Assembly: GCA_035532755.1 (NCBI GenBank)
Contig: DATKQI010000279.1
Location: 3,928-67,927, forward strand
Reading direction: 5' to 3'
Length of the DNA: 64,000 nucleotides
DNA from: DATKQI01 sp035532755
Lineage (GTDB): Bacteria > Pseudomonadota > Alphaproteobacteria > Acetobacterales > Acetobacteraceae
Below are positions 17,373 to 26,845 of the stretch, piece after piece; the first letter of the stretch is position 1; each line of letters begins with the position of its first letter. Position numbers and translations under genes: made by a program. The notes beneath the pieces are model-generated. The model searched no databases. It was not told the origin of the DNA and saw only the letters and a list, made by a program, of their open reading frames with translations.

Positions 17373-18479
17373 ATGAGCAACGAATCGAAGGAAGCCGGGC
17401 CCAAGAACGAACTGGTGGCGGCGATCGAAAGCCGGCTGCGCCGGCGTGGAGTCCTCGGCGGGGCGGCGCTGGGTGCGGCGGCCACGATGCTGGGCGGGGC
17501 GGTGACGCAGGCGCATGCGGCGACCGGCGGGCCGTTCCCGAGCCATCCGAAATGGAAGTTCGTGTTCGTCAACCACGTGACAAGCAATCCGTTCTTCGTG
17601 CCGACGGTGTACGGCATCCAGGACGCCTGCGCCGTGCTCGGCTGCTCCTATCAGTGGACGGGCTCGGAAATCAGCGACGTCGCGCAGATGGTGAATTCGA
17701 TGAATGCCGCCATCGCCGGCAAGGCCGATGCGATCGGCGTCGCGATCGTCGATCCGAAAGGCTTCGACGCACCAACCGCACGGGCGATGGATGCCGGCAT
17801 CCCGGTGTTCAGCTACAACGCCGATGCCCCGGCCGGCAGCCCCAACAAGCGTCTCGCCTATATCGGCCAGGACCTGTTCAACTCCGGCTACCAGATGGGC
17901 ATGCGCATCGTGAAGCTGGTGGGCGAGGGGCCGGTGGTGCTGTTCATCGCCACGCCGGGCCAGCTCAACATCCAGCCGCGCATCGACGGCGCGGTGGCCG
18001 CGCTGAAGAAATACGGCCCGAAGATCAAGTACGACGTGGTGGCGACCGACCCGACGGTGAACGTCTCGCTTTCGAAAATCCAGGCTTATTACCTCGGCCA
18101 CCAGAAGGTGAAGGGCATGTTCGCCGTCGATGGCGGCAGCAGCCAGGGCGTGGCCCAGGTGATGCAGCAGTACGGCCTGGCGAAGAAGGGCGTGCATGGC
18201 GGCGGCTTCGACCTGCTGCCGAAGACCCTGCAACTGATCAACGCGGGCATCATGGGCTTCGCCATCGACCAGCAGCCCTATCTGCAAGGGTTCTACACGG
18301 TGATGGAAATGTTCATGTTCAAGGCGTCCGGCGGCCTGGTCGGCCCGGCCAACGTGAACACCGGCCTGAAATTCGTGGTGAAGGGCAGCGTCAAGCCGTA
18401 CCTGACCACGCATTCACGCTACGAAGGCACGGCGTCGGCGCAGATGATCGTGCCGCACACCGGCCCGATCGCCGGCTGA
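17373..18479 (+). CDS. Sugar ABC transporter substrate-binding protein
   Basis: A 368-residue periplasmic binding protein of the ribose/xylose/fructose class (Peripla_BP_4 fold). The N-terminus carries a twin-arginine-like signal (RLRRRGVLGGAALG) ending at AHA-A near residue 50, so export may be by Tat. The mature part starts FVNHVTSNPFFVPT, the usual first strand of this class. The start at 17373 is chosen for its strong GGAGGGAGC site; the open frame extends upstream through the control region. It is the first gene of an operon with a permease, one ATPase and a dehydrogenase. The dehydrogenase suggests an aldopentose such as xylose or arabinose as ligand. Confidence 0.9.
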   Translation: MSNESKEAGPKNELVAAIESRLRRRGVLGGAALGAAATMLGGAVTQAHAATGGPFPSHPKWKFVFVNHVTSNPFFVPTVYGIQDACAVLGCSYQWTGSEISDVAQMVNSMNAAIAGKADAIGVAIVDPKGFDAPTARAMDAGIPVFSYNADAPAGSPNKRLAYIGQDLFNSGYQMGMRIVKLVGEGPVVLFIATPGQLNIQPRIDGAVAALKKYGPKIKYDVVATDPTVNVSLSKIQAYYLGHQKVKGMFAVDGGSSQGVAQVMQQYGLAKKGVHGGGFDLLPKTLQLINAGIMGFAIDQQPYLQGFYTVMEMFMFKASGGLVGPANVNTGLKFVVKGSVKPYLTTHSRYEGTASAQMIVPHTGPIAG

Positions 18480-18487
18480 GCGCGGGG

Positions 18488-19510
18488 ATGGCCGGGGAAG
18501 GCAATCCGGTGGGGGGCGCCATGGCGGCGCCCCCTGCCAAGGCGCAGGCGCGGCGGGGCAGCGTACTCCAGCGCTTTCTGATCTGGCGCGAGGCGAGCGT
18601 GATCGTGGTGGCGATCGCACTCGTTGTGTATTTCGAGCTGACGAACGACAACTTCGTCAGCAGCGCCAATCTCCAGACGCTTTCGCAGTTCATCGCGGCC
18701 CCGGCCATCATCGCCTGCGGCGAGATCATGCTGCTGATCTGCAAGGAGATTGATCTTTCCGCCGGGCAGACCTTCGCACTCGCGCCATTCATCGTCTATT
18801 TCGCCGCACAGGCCGGGCTGCCGGTTATTGTCGGCATCATCCTCGCGCTGATGGTCTGCGCGATGATCGGGTTCACGATCGGCATGATCACCGTGAAGCT
18901 TGGCGTGCCGTCGTTCATCACCACGCTTGGCACGCTGTTCCTGATCAACGGGCTGACGCTGACGATCTCCCGCGGGTTTCCGGCCAATACCGTGGGCGGC
19001 CCGGCGCTGTCCTACATCATGGGCAACGCGCCCTATGCCGAGATCATCTGGGCGGTGCTGATCGTTTTCGTGGGGCACATGGTGCTGCGGCGCACACGCT
19101 GGGGCATGCACACCATCGCGGTCGGCGGCAACCTGATCGGCGCGGCGGAAGCGGGCATCCATGTGAACCGCATCAAGGTCGGCAATTTCATGCTGACGGC
19201 CACGCTCGCGGGGTTTGCCGGCATCCTTGAAGCCTTCCGCATCGGTTCGACCGACCCGCTGGCCGGCGGCAGCAACATCATGTTCCTGGCCGTGGCATCG
19301 GGCGTGATCGGCGGCACAGCGCTCACCGGCGGATCGGGCACCATCATCGGCGGCCTGCTCGGCGCGGTGGTGCTGGGTGTGCTGCAGGACGGTTTCACCT
19401 TGCAAGGCATCAACGCCTTCACCTTCGACATGATCATCGGCGCCGCGATCCTGATCGCCATGACGTCGAACATCTATCTTGGCCGCATGCGCAACGGAGG
19501 CCGGTCATGA
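18488..19510 (+). CDS. Sugar ABC transporter permease (RbsC/FrcC type)
   Basis: A 340-residue inner-membrane permease of the BPD_transp_2 family with about ten hydrophobic segments. Family signatures include DLSAGQTFALAPF, near the DLSVG position of RbsC, and the Gly-rich VIGGTALTGGSGTIIGG loop. The first 35 residues are a hydrophilic Ala/Pro tail; an internal ATG at 18521 is an alternative start. It overlaps the ATPase gene by four bases. Confidence 0.92.
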   Translation: MAGEGNPVGGAMAAPPAKAQARRGSVLQRFLIWREASVIVVAIALVVYFELTNDNFVSSANLQTLSQFIAAPAIIACGEIMLLICKEIDLSAGQTFALAPFIVYFAAQAGLPVIVGIILALMVCAMIGFTIGMITVKLGVPSFITTLGTLFLINGLTLTISRGFPANTVGGPALSYIMGNAPYAEIIWAVLIVFVGHMVLRRTRWGMHTIAVGGNLIGAAEAGIHVNRIKVGNFMLTATLAGFAGILEAFRIGSTDPLAGGSNIMFLAVASGVIGGTALTGGSGTIIGGLLGAVVLGVLQDGFTLQGINAFTFDMIIGAAILIAMTSNIYLGRMRNGGRS

Positions 19511-20298
19511 GCGGCGGGAGCGGAAACGGCGCCGGCATGAACGGCACGGAGGCGCTGCGGGCGGAGAACATCGTCAAGCGCTTCGGCGCGGTGACGGCGC
19601 TGAACGGCGTGTCGGTCACGTTGAACCACGGCGAGGTGCTCGGCATCTTGGGCGACAACGGCGCCGGCAAATCGACGCTGATGAAAATCCTGACCGGCTT
19701 CCATGCGCCGACCGAGGGCCAGCTGCATGTGCAGGGGCAGTCGGTGGCGCTGCGATCGGTCGATCATGCGCGCGAACTCGGGATCGAGTGCGTCTATCAG
19801 GATTTGGCGCTGATCAACACACTCTCGGTCTATCACAACATGTTCCTCAACCGGGAAGTGGTCGGCGGCCTGCCGTTTCGCCTTCTTAACAACCGTGAAA
19901 TGCGCCGGCGCGCGAACGAGGCCCTCGACGACATCGGTGTGACCGTCCCCTCGGTGGACGAGGAGGTGGCAATGCTCTCGGGCGGGCAGCGCCAGGCGGT
20001 CGCGGTGGCGCGCGCGGTGTATTCGAAGGCGAAGATATTGCTGCTTGACGAGCCGCTGGCGGCGATGGGCGCACGCGAGGCCGGGCTGATCATCGACCTG
20101 CTGATGCGGCTGAAGGCGCGCGGGGATCTGTCGATCGCGATGATCGCGCATAATTACGCCCAGACGCTGGAGATCTGCGACCGGGTGATCCTGGTGCAGC
20201 ACGGGCAGATCACGTTCGAGCGGCGTTCGGCCGAAACCTCGGTGGAGGAGTTGCTGGAGGTCGTTCGCCGCGAATACCGGGCCTATCGCCGCGCCTGA
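19507..20298 (+). CDS. Sugar ABC transporter ATPase, single-domain (FrcA type)
   Basis: A 263-residue ATPase with Walker A GDNGAGKS (about residue 50), signature LSGGQRQAVAVARA (about 158), Walker B ILLLDEPLAAMG and the switch His in IAHNY. Ribose-type importers usually have a duplicated 500-residue ATPase; this single-domain form resembles FrcA of the rhizobial fructose importer and presumably works as a homodimer. In LDEPLAAMG, Ala replaces the usual Thr after Leu and Met the usual Leu before Gly. Translation is coupled to the permease (ATGA), with GGAGG in front. Confidence 0.92.
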   Translation: MSGGSGNGAGMNGTEALRAENIVKRFGAVTALNGVSVTLNHGEVLGILGDNGAGKSTLMKILTGFHAPTEGQLHVQGQSVALRSVDHARELGIECVYQDLALINTLSVYHNMFLNREVVGGLPFRLLNNREMRRRANEALDDIGVTVPSVDEEVAMLSGGQRQAVAVARAVYSKAKILLLDEPLAAMGAREAGLIIDLLMRLKARGDLSIAMIAHNYAQTLEICDRVILVQHGQITFERRSAETSVEELLEVVRREYRAYRRA

Positions 20299-20336
20299 GC
20301 GCTTCCACCGCGATTTCATTGAAGGAGAGCCATATC

Positions 20337-21113
20337 ATGGCCGATCCCGCACGCTTCGCCACCTATCCCAGCCTGCGCGGACAGCGCGTGTTCATCAGCG
20401 GCGGCGCCTCCGGCATCGGCGAATCGCTGGTCGCGCATTTCGCGGCCCAGGGCGCGTATGTCGGCTTCCTCGACATCGCGGACGCGCCGGCGAAGGAGGT
20501 GTGCGCGAAGGTGAAGGCGGCCGGCCATCCAGAACCCGCCTATCGCCATGCCGATGTGCGGGATGTGGCGGCCTTCCAGGCCGTGATCAGGGAATTGGCG
20601 ACCGAGGTCGGGCCGTTCACCGTGCTGCTGAACAACGCCGCCCATGACCAGCGCCATCCCTGGCAGGAGGTGACGGCCGAGTACTGGGATGACCGGGTCG
20701 CGGTGAACCTGCGGCACCAGTTCTTCGCCATCCAGGCGATCGCCCCGATGATGCAGGCCGCCGCCGGCGGCTCGATCATCAATTTCGGCTCGTGCAGCTG
20801 GCATATCGGCCAGGGCGGCATGCCGGCCTATACCTCGTCCAAGGCGGCCGTCGAGGGGTTGACGCGGGGAATGGCGCGCGACCTGGGGCCGGACCATATC
20901 CGGGTGAACTGCATCATTCCCGGCTGGATCATGACGGAACGGCAGATCAGCCTGTGGCTGACGCCCGAGGCCGAGGCGGATCTGATGAGGAACCAGTGCC
21001 TGAAGGAGAAGGTCTATCCGCCAGATATAGCGCGGATGGCGCTGTTCCTGGCATCGGATGACAGCCGCATGTGCACGAACCAGACATTCGTGGTGGATGG
21101 CGGCTGGATTTGA
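20337..21113 (+). CDS. SDR-family aldose 1-dehydrogenase-like protein (XylB-like)
   Basis: A 258-residue short-chain dehydrogenase with FISGGASGIGESL (cofactor loop), LLNNAAHDQRHPW, Ser in NFGSCSWHIGQ and the YTSSK catalytic pair. The NAAxDxRH and SxSWHxG segments are characteristic of the Caulobacter-type D-xylose dehydrogenase group, as I recall that sequence; this group oxidises an aldopentose to its lactone in the non-phosphorylating (Weimberg/Dahms) routes. Its place as the last gene of a sugar-importer operon under a ROK regulator supports this. Galactose or arabinose remain possible. The ATG follows GGAGAGCCATATC. Confidence 0.75.
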   Translation: MADPARFATYPSLRGQRVFISGGASGIGESLVAHFAAQGAYVGFLDIADAPAKEVCAKVKAAGHPEPAYRHADVRDVAAFQAVIRELATEVGPFTVLLNNAAHDQRHPWQEVTAEYWDDRVAVNLRHQFFAIQAIAPMMQAAAGGSIINFGSCSWHIGQGGMPAYTSSKAAVEGLTRGMARDLGPDHIRVNCIIPGWIMTERQISLWLTPEAEADLMRNQCLKEKVYPPDIARMALFLASDDSRMCTNQTFVVDGGWI

Positions 21114-21155
21114 TCCGACACCTGCGCGGGGTAGGGCGAGCGGAACTCGGGGCGA

Positions 21156-23831
21156 ATGTTCGGAGCTGGGAGCCTGGAGCAGCGGATCGCACGCAACCCG
21201 CATGCCTTGCCGATCCTCCTGCTGATCCTGTTGCCGGTCACCGCAAATGTGCTGGCACTCACTGGTGTTTTCAATCCGGACCCTGCTCTGTTGCTCAGTG
21301 GTCTTGGAAACGGGCTTGGCGGGAATCTGCTGAAAGGCGCTGCTGGATGGCTTGATCCGGATGTCGGCTACATTACGCAGCCGTTGGGCCATCTGAGTGC
21401 GCAGGACTGGCTTCACGGCATCATTCCTTGGTGGAATCCCTTTACCGGCGTGGGCATGCCGCTTGCGGCAGAAATGCAAACGTCGTCGCTCTTCCTGCCT
21501 TTCGTCCTGCTCCTGCATTTCTGGTCAGGCTGGTTATGGCTGCGGCTGACGCTGCAGATTCTATGTGGACTTTTCACGTACGCGCTACTGATCGAACTAC
21601 GATTGGGACGGTTCTCTGCTCTGGTTGGTGCAGGTCTTTTTGCATTGAACGGAGCGTTTATTCTGGTGCCTCACGCTCCCATTGCGCCGCTTCCGTTCCT
21701 GTCGTTGCTGCTGCTTGGGGTGGAACGCGCACGGCGAGCCGCTGTGGAGGGCGCGCCGCTCGGCTGGTCATTGATCGTGATAGCGGTCAGCTATTCGCTT
21801 TATGCTGGCTTTCCGGAGGTGGCCTATTTCGATGGGTTGCTTGCCGTGGTTTGGTCGATGTGCGTGTTGCTGTCTTTGCCGCAGGATGCCGCGGTCCGGT
21901 TTGCAAGGAAACTCCTGCTGGCGACGATGATCGGTCTGTGCGTGGCATTGCCGTTGATCGTTCCGTTCTTGCTGTATCTACGGGCCGGGTTCGTCGGCAA
22001 CCACGCTGGTTTTTTTGCCCAAGCGTCGCTGCCGCGCGAAATGACGGCCTTTCCGCTTTTCCCGTACATCTTCGGCCCGTTTGGCGTGGTGCCAAAGGGG
22101 GGGTCCGGCGGGTTGATCTGGCGATTTTGGGGGCAGGTCGGCGGGTGGATTGGCGTGCTGCCGACATTGTTGGCATTGATCGCGGTGTTGAACACACTTG
22201 GCCGACGGGTGCCACATGCGCTGTTGCGGTGGGTCTTATTGGCGTGGGCATTCCTGTGGCAGGCCCGCAGTTTCGGATTTCCGGGCACTATTGCACTGGT
22301 CAATTTAATTCCCGGCGTATCCGCTGCCAATGCGATGCGGTTCGCCATTCCCTCCACCTCCTTCGCTGTGTTCGTATTGGCGGCCTGCGCCCTGGCCGAT
22401 TGGCGCCGGGGATTGTGGCTGCTGCGTCGATCTATGACAGGTTGTGTTTTAATCATCGTGGTTGCCGTCGGGATGCTGCTGTCGTCGGCGGGAGTGGTGC
22501 TTGCCAACTCGCAAGTGGCAATGTTCTTTGCGGTGGCCTCGGTCATCGGAAGCGCCGGGCTTGTCTGGCTTTTGCTGGCGGTGCTGGCTGCACCACCTAC
22601 GCCGGCTCGCGCGTGGCTGGCAGCTGGAATCATGCTGTTGGAAGCTATAGTTCTGATCAGTCTACCGCAATTAGCCGGTGTGCGGCGCGGGCGGATCGAT
22701 CTTGGTGTCGTGTCGTTTCTGAAAGCGCATCAACATCTCTCGCGCCTGTACACGCTGGGGCCGCTCGGAGTGAACTATCCGGCGATGTTTCGGCTTGCCG
22801 CCATCAATGGCACTCAGCTGCCTCTGCCGCTCGACTGGGCACACTTTATTACCCATCGGCTTGATCCCTATGCCAACCCGATAATGTTCACCGGCTCCGA
22901 GCCCCGCGGGCGTACCGGCCGCCCTGATCAGACGGCGGAGTTGCGGCGGCACCTGGGCAGCTACAAAGCCATCTGCGTGCGCTACATTTTGGCTCCGCCG
23001 GGAATAAACCCATTCCGACGTGCGATCTCACTGCCGATATCCGATCGGTTCTCCTCCTGGGTGCGGCTGGACGCGGGGCAGGTGGTGTCCGGCACGCTGT
23101 CACCTGTTCCAGCCGCCGGCGTGAAGGCCGATGCAGCCGGCGTGGTTGTCGGTACCTATGCGGGCGCGGCGAGCGGCCATCTGGTGCTGCGATTGTGTGC
23201 CGGGAGCCGTTGCGCGCAGGGAAGTGCCGATCTGCGTGGGGTGCTGGACAACCTGCCGCTCACCATTCCTCTTCGCCCGACCCTCACGCTGCCGCCGCGG
23301 GCTGTGGTGCATTTCCGTATCACCCATGACGTCGGGAGCCCGGTGATAATCTGGCTGGGGCGGGCGATCGGTGTTCACGCTTCCATCGGCACACGGCAGT
23401 TGCCGGGCCGCGTGCCCATCGTCAGCCTGATATCGCCACCGACCGGCCTGGCACCGGTGCGTGTGTTTCGCAATGCGACAGCAGATGTCTATCGTTTACC
23501 CGATCCTGCGCCCTATTTCGCCATCTCGGGCGGCCCGTGCCGCTTGCAGCCGCGCGGCCGGCAGGCCGTACGAGTCTCTTGCACCGCTCCGGCGCGTTTG
23601 ATTCGCCACGAGCTTTTCTTCGCTGGCTGGGGCGCACATGTAAACGGCGTAAGCGCCCCCGTCACCCGGGCTGGAGCGATCTTCCAATCCGTGCCGCTGC
23701 CAACGGGTGACAGCATGATTCACTTCACCTATCGCCCTCCCTATACCCGCACGTCCACCGCCGTTGCCTTGTTGGCAGTCGTGGCATGGCTCGGTGCAAT
23801 CTTGAGAGGAGGCGGGAAACCGGGCCGTTGA
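21156..23831 (+). CDS. Large polytopic membrane protein, YfhO/GT-C-like
   Basis: An 891-residue protein. Residues about 18-35 form the first membrane segment, followed by a periplasmic loop (QDWLHGIIPWWNPFTGVGMPLAAEMQ is the region; it includes WWNP and GxPL). About a dozen more hydrophobic helices run to residue 510, and then comes a roughly 330-residue extracytoplasmic domain with Cys pairs and a final helix. This is the layout of YfhO-family and GT-C-type glycosyltransferases that add sugars to wall or lipid acceptors outside the membrane. No acceptor can be named. It stands alone, with slightly lower GC than its neighbours, and ends convergently 16 bases from folC. Confidence 0.65.
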   Translation: MFGAGSLEQRIARNPHALPILLLILLPVTANVLALTGVFNPDPALLLSGLGNGLGGNLLKGAAGWLDPDVGYITQPLGHLSAQDWLHGIIPWWNPFTGVGMPLAAEMQTSSLFLPFVLLLHFWSGWLWLRLTLQILCGLFTYALLIELRLGRFSALVGAGLFALNGAFILVPHAPIAPLPFLSLLLLGVERARRAAVEGAPLGWSLIVIAVSYSLYAGFPEVAYFDGLLAVVWSMCVLLSLPQDAAVRFARKLLLATMIGLCVALPLIVPFLLYLRAGFVGNHAGFFAQASLPREMTAFPLFPYIFGPFGVVPKGGSGGLIWRFWGQVGGWIGVLPTLLALIAVLNTLGRRVPHALLRWVLLAWAFLWQARSFGFPGTIALVNLIPGVSAANAMRFAIPSTSFAVFVLAACALADWRRGLWLLRRSMTGCVLIIVVAVGMLLSSAGVVLANSQVAMFFAVASVIGSAGLVWLLLAVLAAPPTPARAWLAAGIMLLEAIVLISLPQLAGVRRGRIDLGVVSFLKAHQHLSRLYTLGPLGVNYPAMFRLAAINGTQLPLPLDWAHFITHRLDPYANPIMFTGSEPRGRTGRPDQTAELRRHLGSYKAICVRYILAPPGINPFRRAISLPISDRFSSWVRLDAGQVVSGTLSPVPAAGVKADAAGVVVGTYAGAASGHLVLRLCAGSRCAQGSADLRGVLDNLPLTIPLRPTLTLPPRAVVHFRITHDVGSPVIIWLGRAIGVHASIGTRQLPGRVPIVSLISPPTGLAPVRVFRNATADVYRLPDPAPYFAISGGPCRLQPRGRQAVRVSCTAPARLIRHELFFAGWGAHVNGVSAPVTRAGAIFQSVPLPTGDSMIHFTYRPPYTRTSTAVALLAVVAWLGAILRGGGKPGR

Positions 23832-23847
23832 CGCCATCCGCTGCACT

Positions 23848-25143
23848 TCACAAAGACAGCGCCTCGCAACTCTGCTTGTTGTCCGCCTTCAGTACTTCCC
23901 CGGCCAGATACAGGCTGCCGCAGATCAGCACGCGGGCGGGCGGGGTGGCCTGGGCAAGGGCGCGCAGAGCTTCGGCGACCGTGGGGCCGGGCATTGCGTG
24001 GCCGCTCGCAGCGGCAATGATGGCATCCACCGGCAGGGCCAGGTACTGCTCGGGTTCGGCAACGGCCCAGACTGTGGCCGCCAGCGGCAGCAACGGGGCG
24101 AGGAAGGCCGCGGCATCCTTGCTCTGCTTCATCCCGACGACGAGATGCGTGGGCCGGTCCGACCAGGTGGCGAGATGGGCGGCGAGCGCCTGGCCGGCAC
24201 CGGGGTTGTGCCCGCCATCCAGCCAGAGTTCGAAGCCCGCCGGCAGCATCACGGCGAGCCTGCCGTGCAGGCGTTGCAGCCGGGCCGGCCATTCGGCGCG
24301 GCCGATGCCGGAAGCCTGCGCGGCGGTTGGAACGGGCAGGCGGGAGGCGCGCAGGGCGGCGAGCGCGATGCCGGCATTCTCGAACTGGTGCGGGCCGGGC
24401 AGGGCCGGGCGGGGCAGGTCCAGCGCGCCGTACGCATCGGTGTAGCGGGCGCCGTGGGGGGTGGGGGTAATCTGCCAGTCCAGTCCGCGCAGCAGCAACG
24501 GCGCGCCGAGTTCCGCGGCCTGGGCGGCGATCACCACGGCGGCTTCTTCCGGCTGGGTACCCGTGGCGGCCGGAACGCCCGGTTTCAGGATGCCGGCCTT
24601 CTCGCCGGCGATGGCGGCAAGCGAGTCGCCCAGGAATTCCTGATGGTCGAGCGAGATGGAGGCGATGGCGCAGGCAATCGGCGGCGGGATCACGTTGGTC
24701 GCGTCGAACCGGCCACCCAGGCCCACTTCCAGGATGCACAGATCGGCCGGATCGCGGGAGAACAGCAGCAGGGCGACGGCCGTGATCATCTCGAACACAG
24801 TGATCGGCGCGCCGGCGTTGATCGCCTCCGCTTCTTCCAGCGCATCGCCGAGTGCAACATCGGAGACGAGACCGCCGCCGAGGCGGATACGCTCGTTGAA
24901 GCGCACCAGATGCGGGGAGGTGTACACCTGCACGCGCAGGCCGGCCGCCTCGCTCATCGCGCGAAGAAAGGCGCAAGTGCTGCCTTTGCCGTTGGTGCCG
25001 GCCACATGGATCACCGGCGGCAGGCGTTGCTCCGGATGATCGAGCCGCGCGAGAAGACCGCGCAGCCGATCGAGGCTGAGATCGATCAGCCGCGGATGCA
25101 GGCCGTGCAGGCGGGCGACGAGACCTTCTACGCGGCCGCTCAC
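23848..25143 (-). CDS. folC: Bifunctional folylpolyglutamate/dihydrofolate synthase
   Basis: A 431-residue Mur-ligase-fold enzyme that adds glutamate to dihydropteroate and to folates. The ATP loop VAGTNGKGST is at about residue 48, the SPHLVRFNERI motif at about 76, and LWLDGGHNPGAG near residue 300 is the folate-family C-terminal motif. The start is a GTG overlapping the accD stop (GTGA). It ends the rpsA-to-folC gene string, an arrangement widespread in alphaproteobacteria. Confidence 0.94.
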   Translation of the reverse strand: MSGRVEGLVARLHGLHPRLIDLSLDRLRGLLARLDHPEQRLPPVIHVAGTNGKGSTCAFLRAMSEAAGLRVQVYTSPHLVRFNERIRLGGGLVSDVALGDALEEAEAINAGAPITVFEMITAVALLLFSRDPADLCILEVGLGGRFDATNVIPPPIACAIASISLDHQEFLGDSLAAIAGEKAGILKPGVPAATGTQPEEAAVVIAAQAAELGAPLLLRGLDWQITPTPHGARYTDAYGALDLPRPALPGPHQFENAGIALAALRASRLPVPTAAQASGIGRAEWPARLQRLHGRLAVMLPAGFELWLDGGHNPGAGQALAAHLATWSDRPTHLVVGMKQSKDAAAFLAPLLPLAATVWAVAEPEQYLALPVDAIIAAASGHAMPGPTVAEALRALAQATPPARVLICGSLYLAGEVLKADNKQSCEALSL

Positions 25144-26018
25144 GCCGCCGGCACCGTTTCCGGCATTGCGTTCTTCATCCGCAGCAGGTCGATCAGCCGG
25201 GCCAGCGTGTCCCGCATGTCCGTGCGCTTCACCACCATGTCGATGATGCCATGATCGAGCAGGTATTCCGCGCGCTGGAACCCGTCGGGCAGCTTCTCGC
25301 GCACCGTCTGCTCGATGACGCGGGCGCCGGCGAAGCCGATCATCGCGCCGGGTTCGGCGATCTGGATGTCCCCCAGCATGGCAAAGCTTGCCGTCACCCC
25401 GCCGGTTGTGGGGTCGGTCAGCAGCACGATGTAGGGCAGGCCGGCTTCCTTCACCATGCGGCTTGCGATGATGCTGCGTGGCATCTGCATCAGGCTGATC
25501 GCGCCTTCCTGCATGCGCGCGCCACCCGATGCGGTAACGACGATCAGCGGCGCGTCCTGCAATACGGCAAGCTGGGCGGCGGCCACCAGCCCCTCGCCCA
25601 CTGCCGCCCCCATCGAGCCGCCCATGAAGGCGAACTCCATCGCCGCCACCACGGCCTTGTGACCGCCGATGGTGCCGTGCGCGACGAGGATCGCGTCATC
25701 GGTCTTGTTGGCTTCGCGTGCCTCGCGCAGCCGGTCGGTGTAGCGCTTCTGGTCGCGGAAGCGCAGCGGGTCGGGCGGGGCCTTCGGCAGGTCGATGCGG
25801 GTGAAGCCGCTGTCATCGAACGTCCAGGTCAGCCGCTCCGTGGCGGTGGCGCGCATGTGGTGGCCGCAATGCGGGCAGACCTTCAGCCCGTTGATCAGGT
25901 CGCGGTGGAAGATCATCTGCTGGCAGGCGGGGCACTGGTGCCACAGGTTGTCCGGCGCTTCCCGACGCCCCAGCAGCGTGCGGATTTTCGGGCGGACGTA
26001 TTCGGTGAGCCAGCTCAT
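25140..26018 (-). CDS. accD: Acetyl-CoA carboxylase carboxyltransferase subunit beta
   Basis: A 292-residue subunit of the enzyme that makes malonyl-CoA for fatty-acid synthesis. It has the N-terminal C4 zinc ribbon (Cys29, Cys32, Cys48, Cys51) and the crotonase-fold carboxyltransferase core with SGGARMQEG and PTTGGVTASFA. It overlaps trpA and folC by four bases each, so it is translated as part of the trp string. Confidence 0.96.
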   Translation of the reverse strand: MSWLTEYVRPKIRTLLGRREAPDNLWHQCPACQQMIFHRDLINGLKVCPHCGHHMRATATERLTWTFDDSGFTRIDLPKAPPDPLRFRDQKRYTDRLREAREANKTDDAILVAHGTIGGHKAVVAAMEFAFMGGSMGAAVGEGLVAAAQLAVLQDAPLIVVTASGGARMQEGAISLMQMPRSIIASRMVKEAGLPYIVLLTDPTTGGVTASFAMLGDIQIAEPGAMIGFAGARVIEQTVREKLPDGFQRAEYLLDHGIIDMVVKRTDMRDTLARLIDLLRMKNAMPETVPAA

Positions 26019-26845
26019 GCCGCCACCCGCGCGCCGCGCACACCGGCGGCGAGATCGCGCACCTGGTTCAGCACCTTCTCCACCGTGCCGGGCCGGGCCC
26101 GGCCGGCATCGTCGAGGCTGGCCGCCAGCGTCTCGATCAGGGCGGAGGCGACCACGGCGGCATCGGCGATCTGCGCGGCTTCGGCGGCCTGCGCCGGGGT
26201 GCGCACGCCGAAGCCGATGGCCACAGGCAGGTCGCTCACCCGGCGGATGCGCGGGATGTTGGCGGAAAGCTGCGCGGCCGTGGCGCTGCGCGTGCCGGTG
26301 ATGCCGGTGATCGCGACGTAATAGATGAAGCCCGAGCTGCCGGCGAGCACCTTCGGCAGCCGGGCATCGTCGGTAGTGGGGGCGACGAGGCGGATGATAT
26401 CGAGCCCGTGCGCGGCGGCGTGTCCGGCCAGCAGGTCGGCCTCCTCGCTCGGCAGATCGACGATGATGAGGCCGTCCACCCCGTCACGTGCGGCATCCGC
26501 GCAGAAGCGTTCCGGGCCGTAGGAGAGGATGGGGTTGAGGTAGCCCATCAGGATCACCGGCGTTTCGGCGTCGGCCTTGCGGAATGCGGCCACCATGGCG
26601 AGCGTGCGGGCGAGCGTGGCGCCGGCTGCGAGCCCGCGCTTGCCGGCGGCCTGGATGGTGGGGCCGTCGGCCATCGGGTCGGTGAAGGGCATGCCGATCT
26701 CGATCAGGTCCGCCCCCGCCGCGGGCATGCCGCGCAGGATGGCCATGGAGGTCTCGGGATCGGGATCGTACGCTTCGAGGAACGGGATCAGCGCTCCGCG
26801 GCGCTGCTGCGTCAGCGCGGCGAAGCGCGCGGCGATGCGGCTCAC
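26015..26845 (-). CDS. trpA: Tryptophan synthase alpha subunit
   Basis: A 276-residue TIM barrel that cleaves indole-3-glycerol phosphate. The catalytic Glu and Asp are seen in [17 protein letters not shown], and the phosphate loop includes [10 protein letters not shown]. The start is GTG overlapping the trpB stop (GTGA); longer open frame upstream lies inside trpB. The partner subunit is encoded immediately upstream. Confidence 0.96.
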   Translation of the reverse strand: MSRIAARFAALTQQRRGALIPFLEAYDPDPETSMAILRGMPAAGADLIEIGMPFTDPMADGPTIQAAGKRGLAAGATLARTLAMVAAFRKADAETPVILMGYLNPILSYGPERFCADAARDGVDGLIIVDLPSEEADLLAGHAAAHGLDIIRLVAPTTDDARLPKVLAGSSGFIYYVAITGITGTRSATAAQLSANIPRIRRVSDLPVAIGFGVRTPAQAAEAAQIADAAVVASALIETLAASLDDAGRARPGTVEKVLNQVRDLAAGVRGARVAA

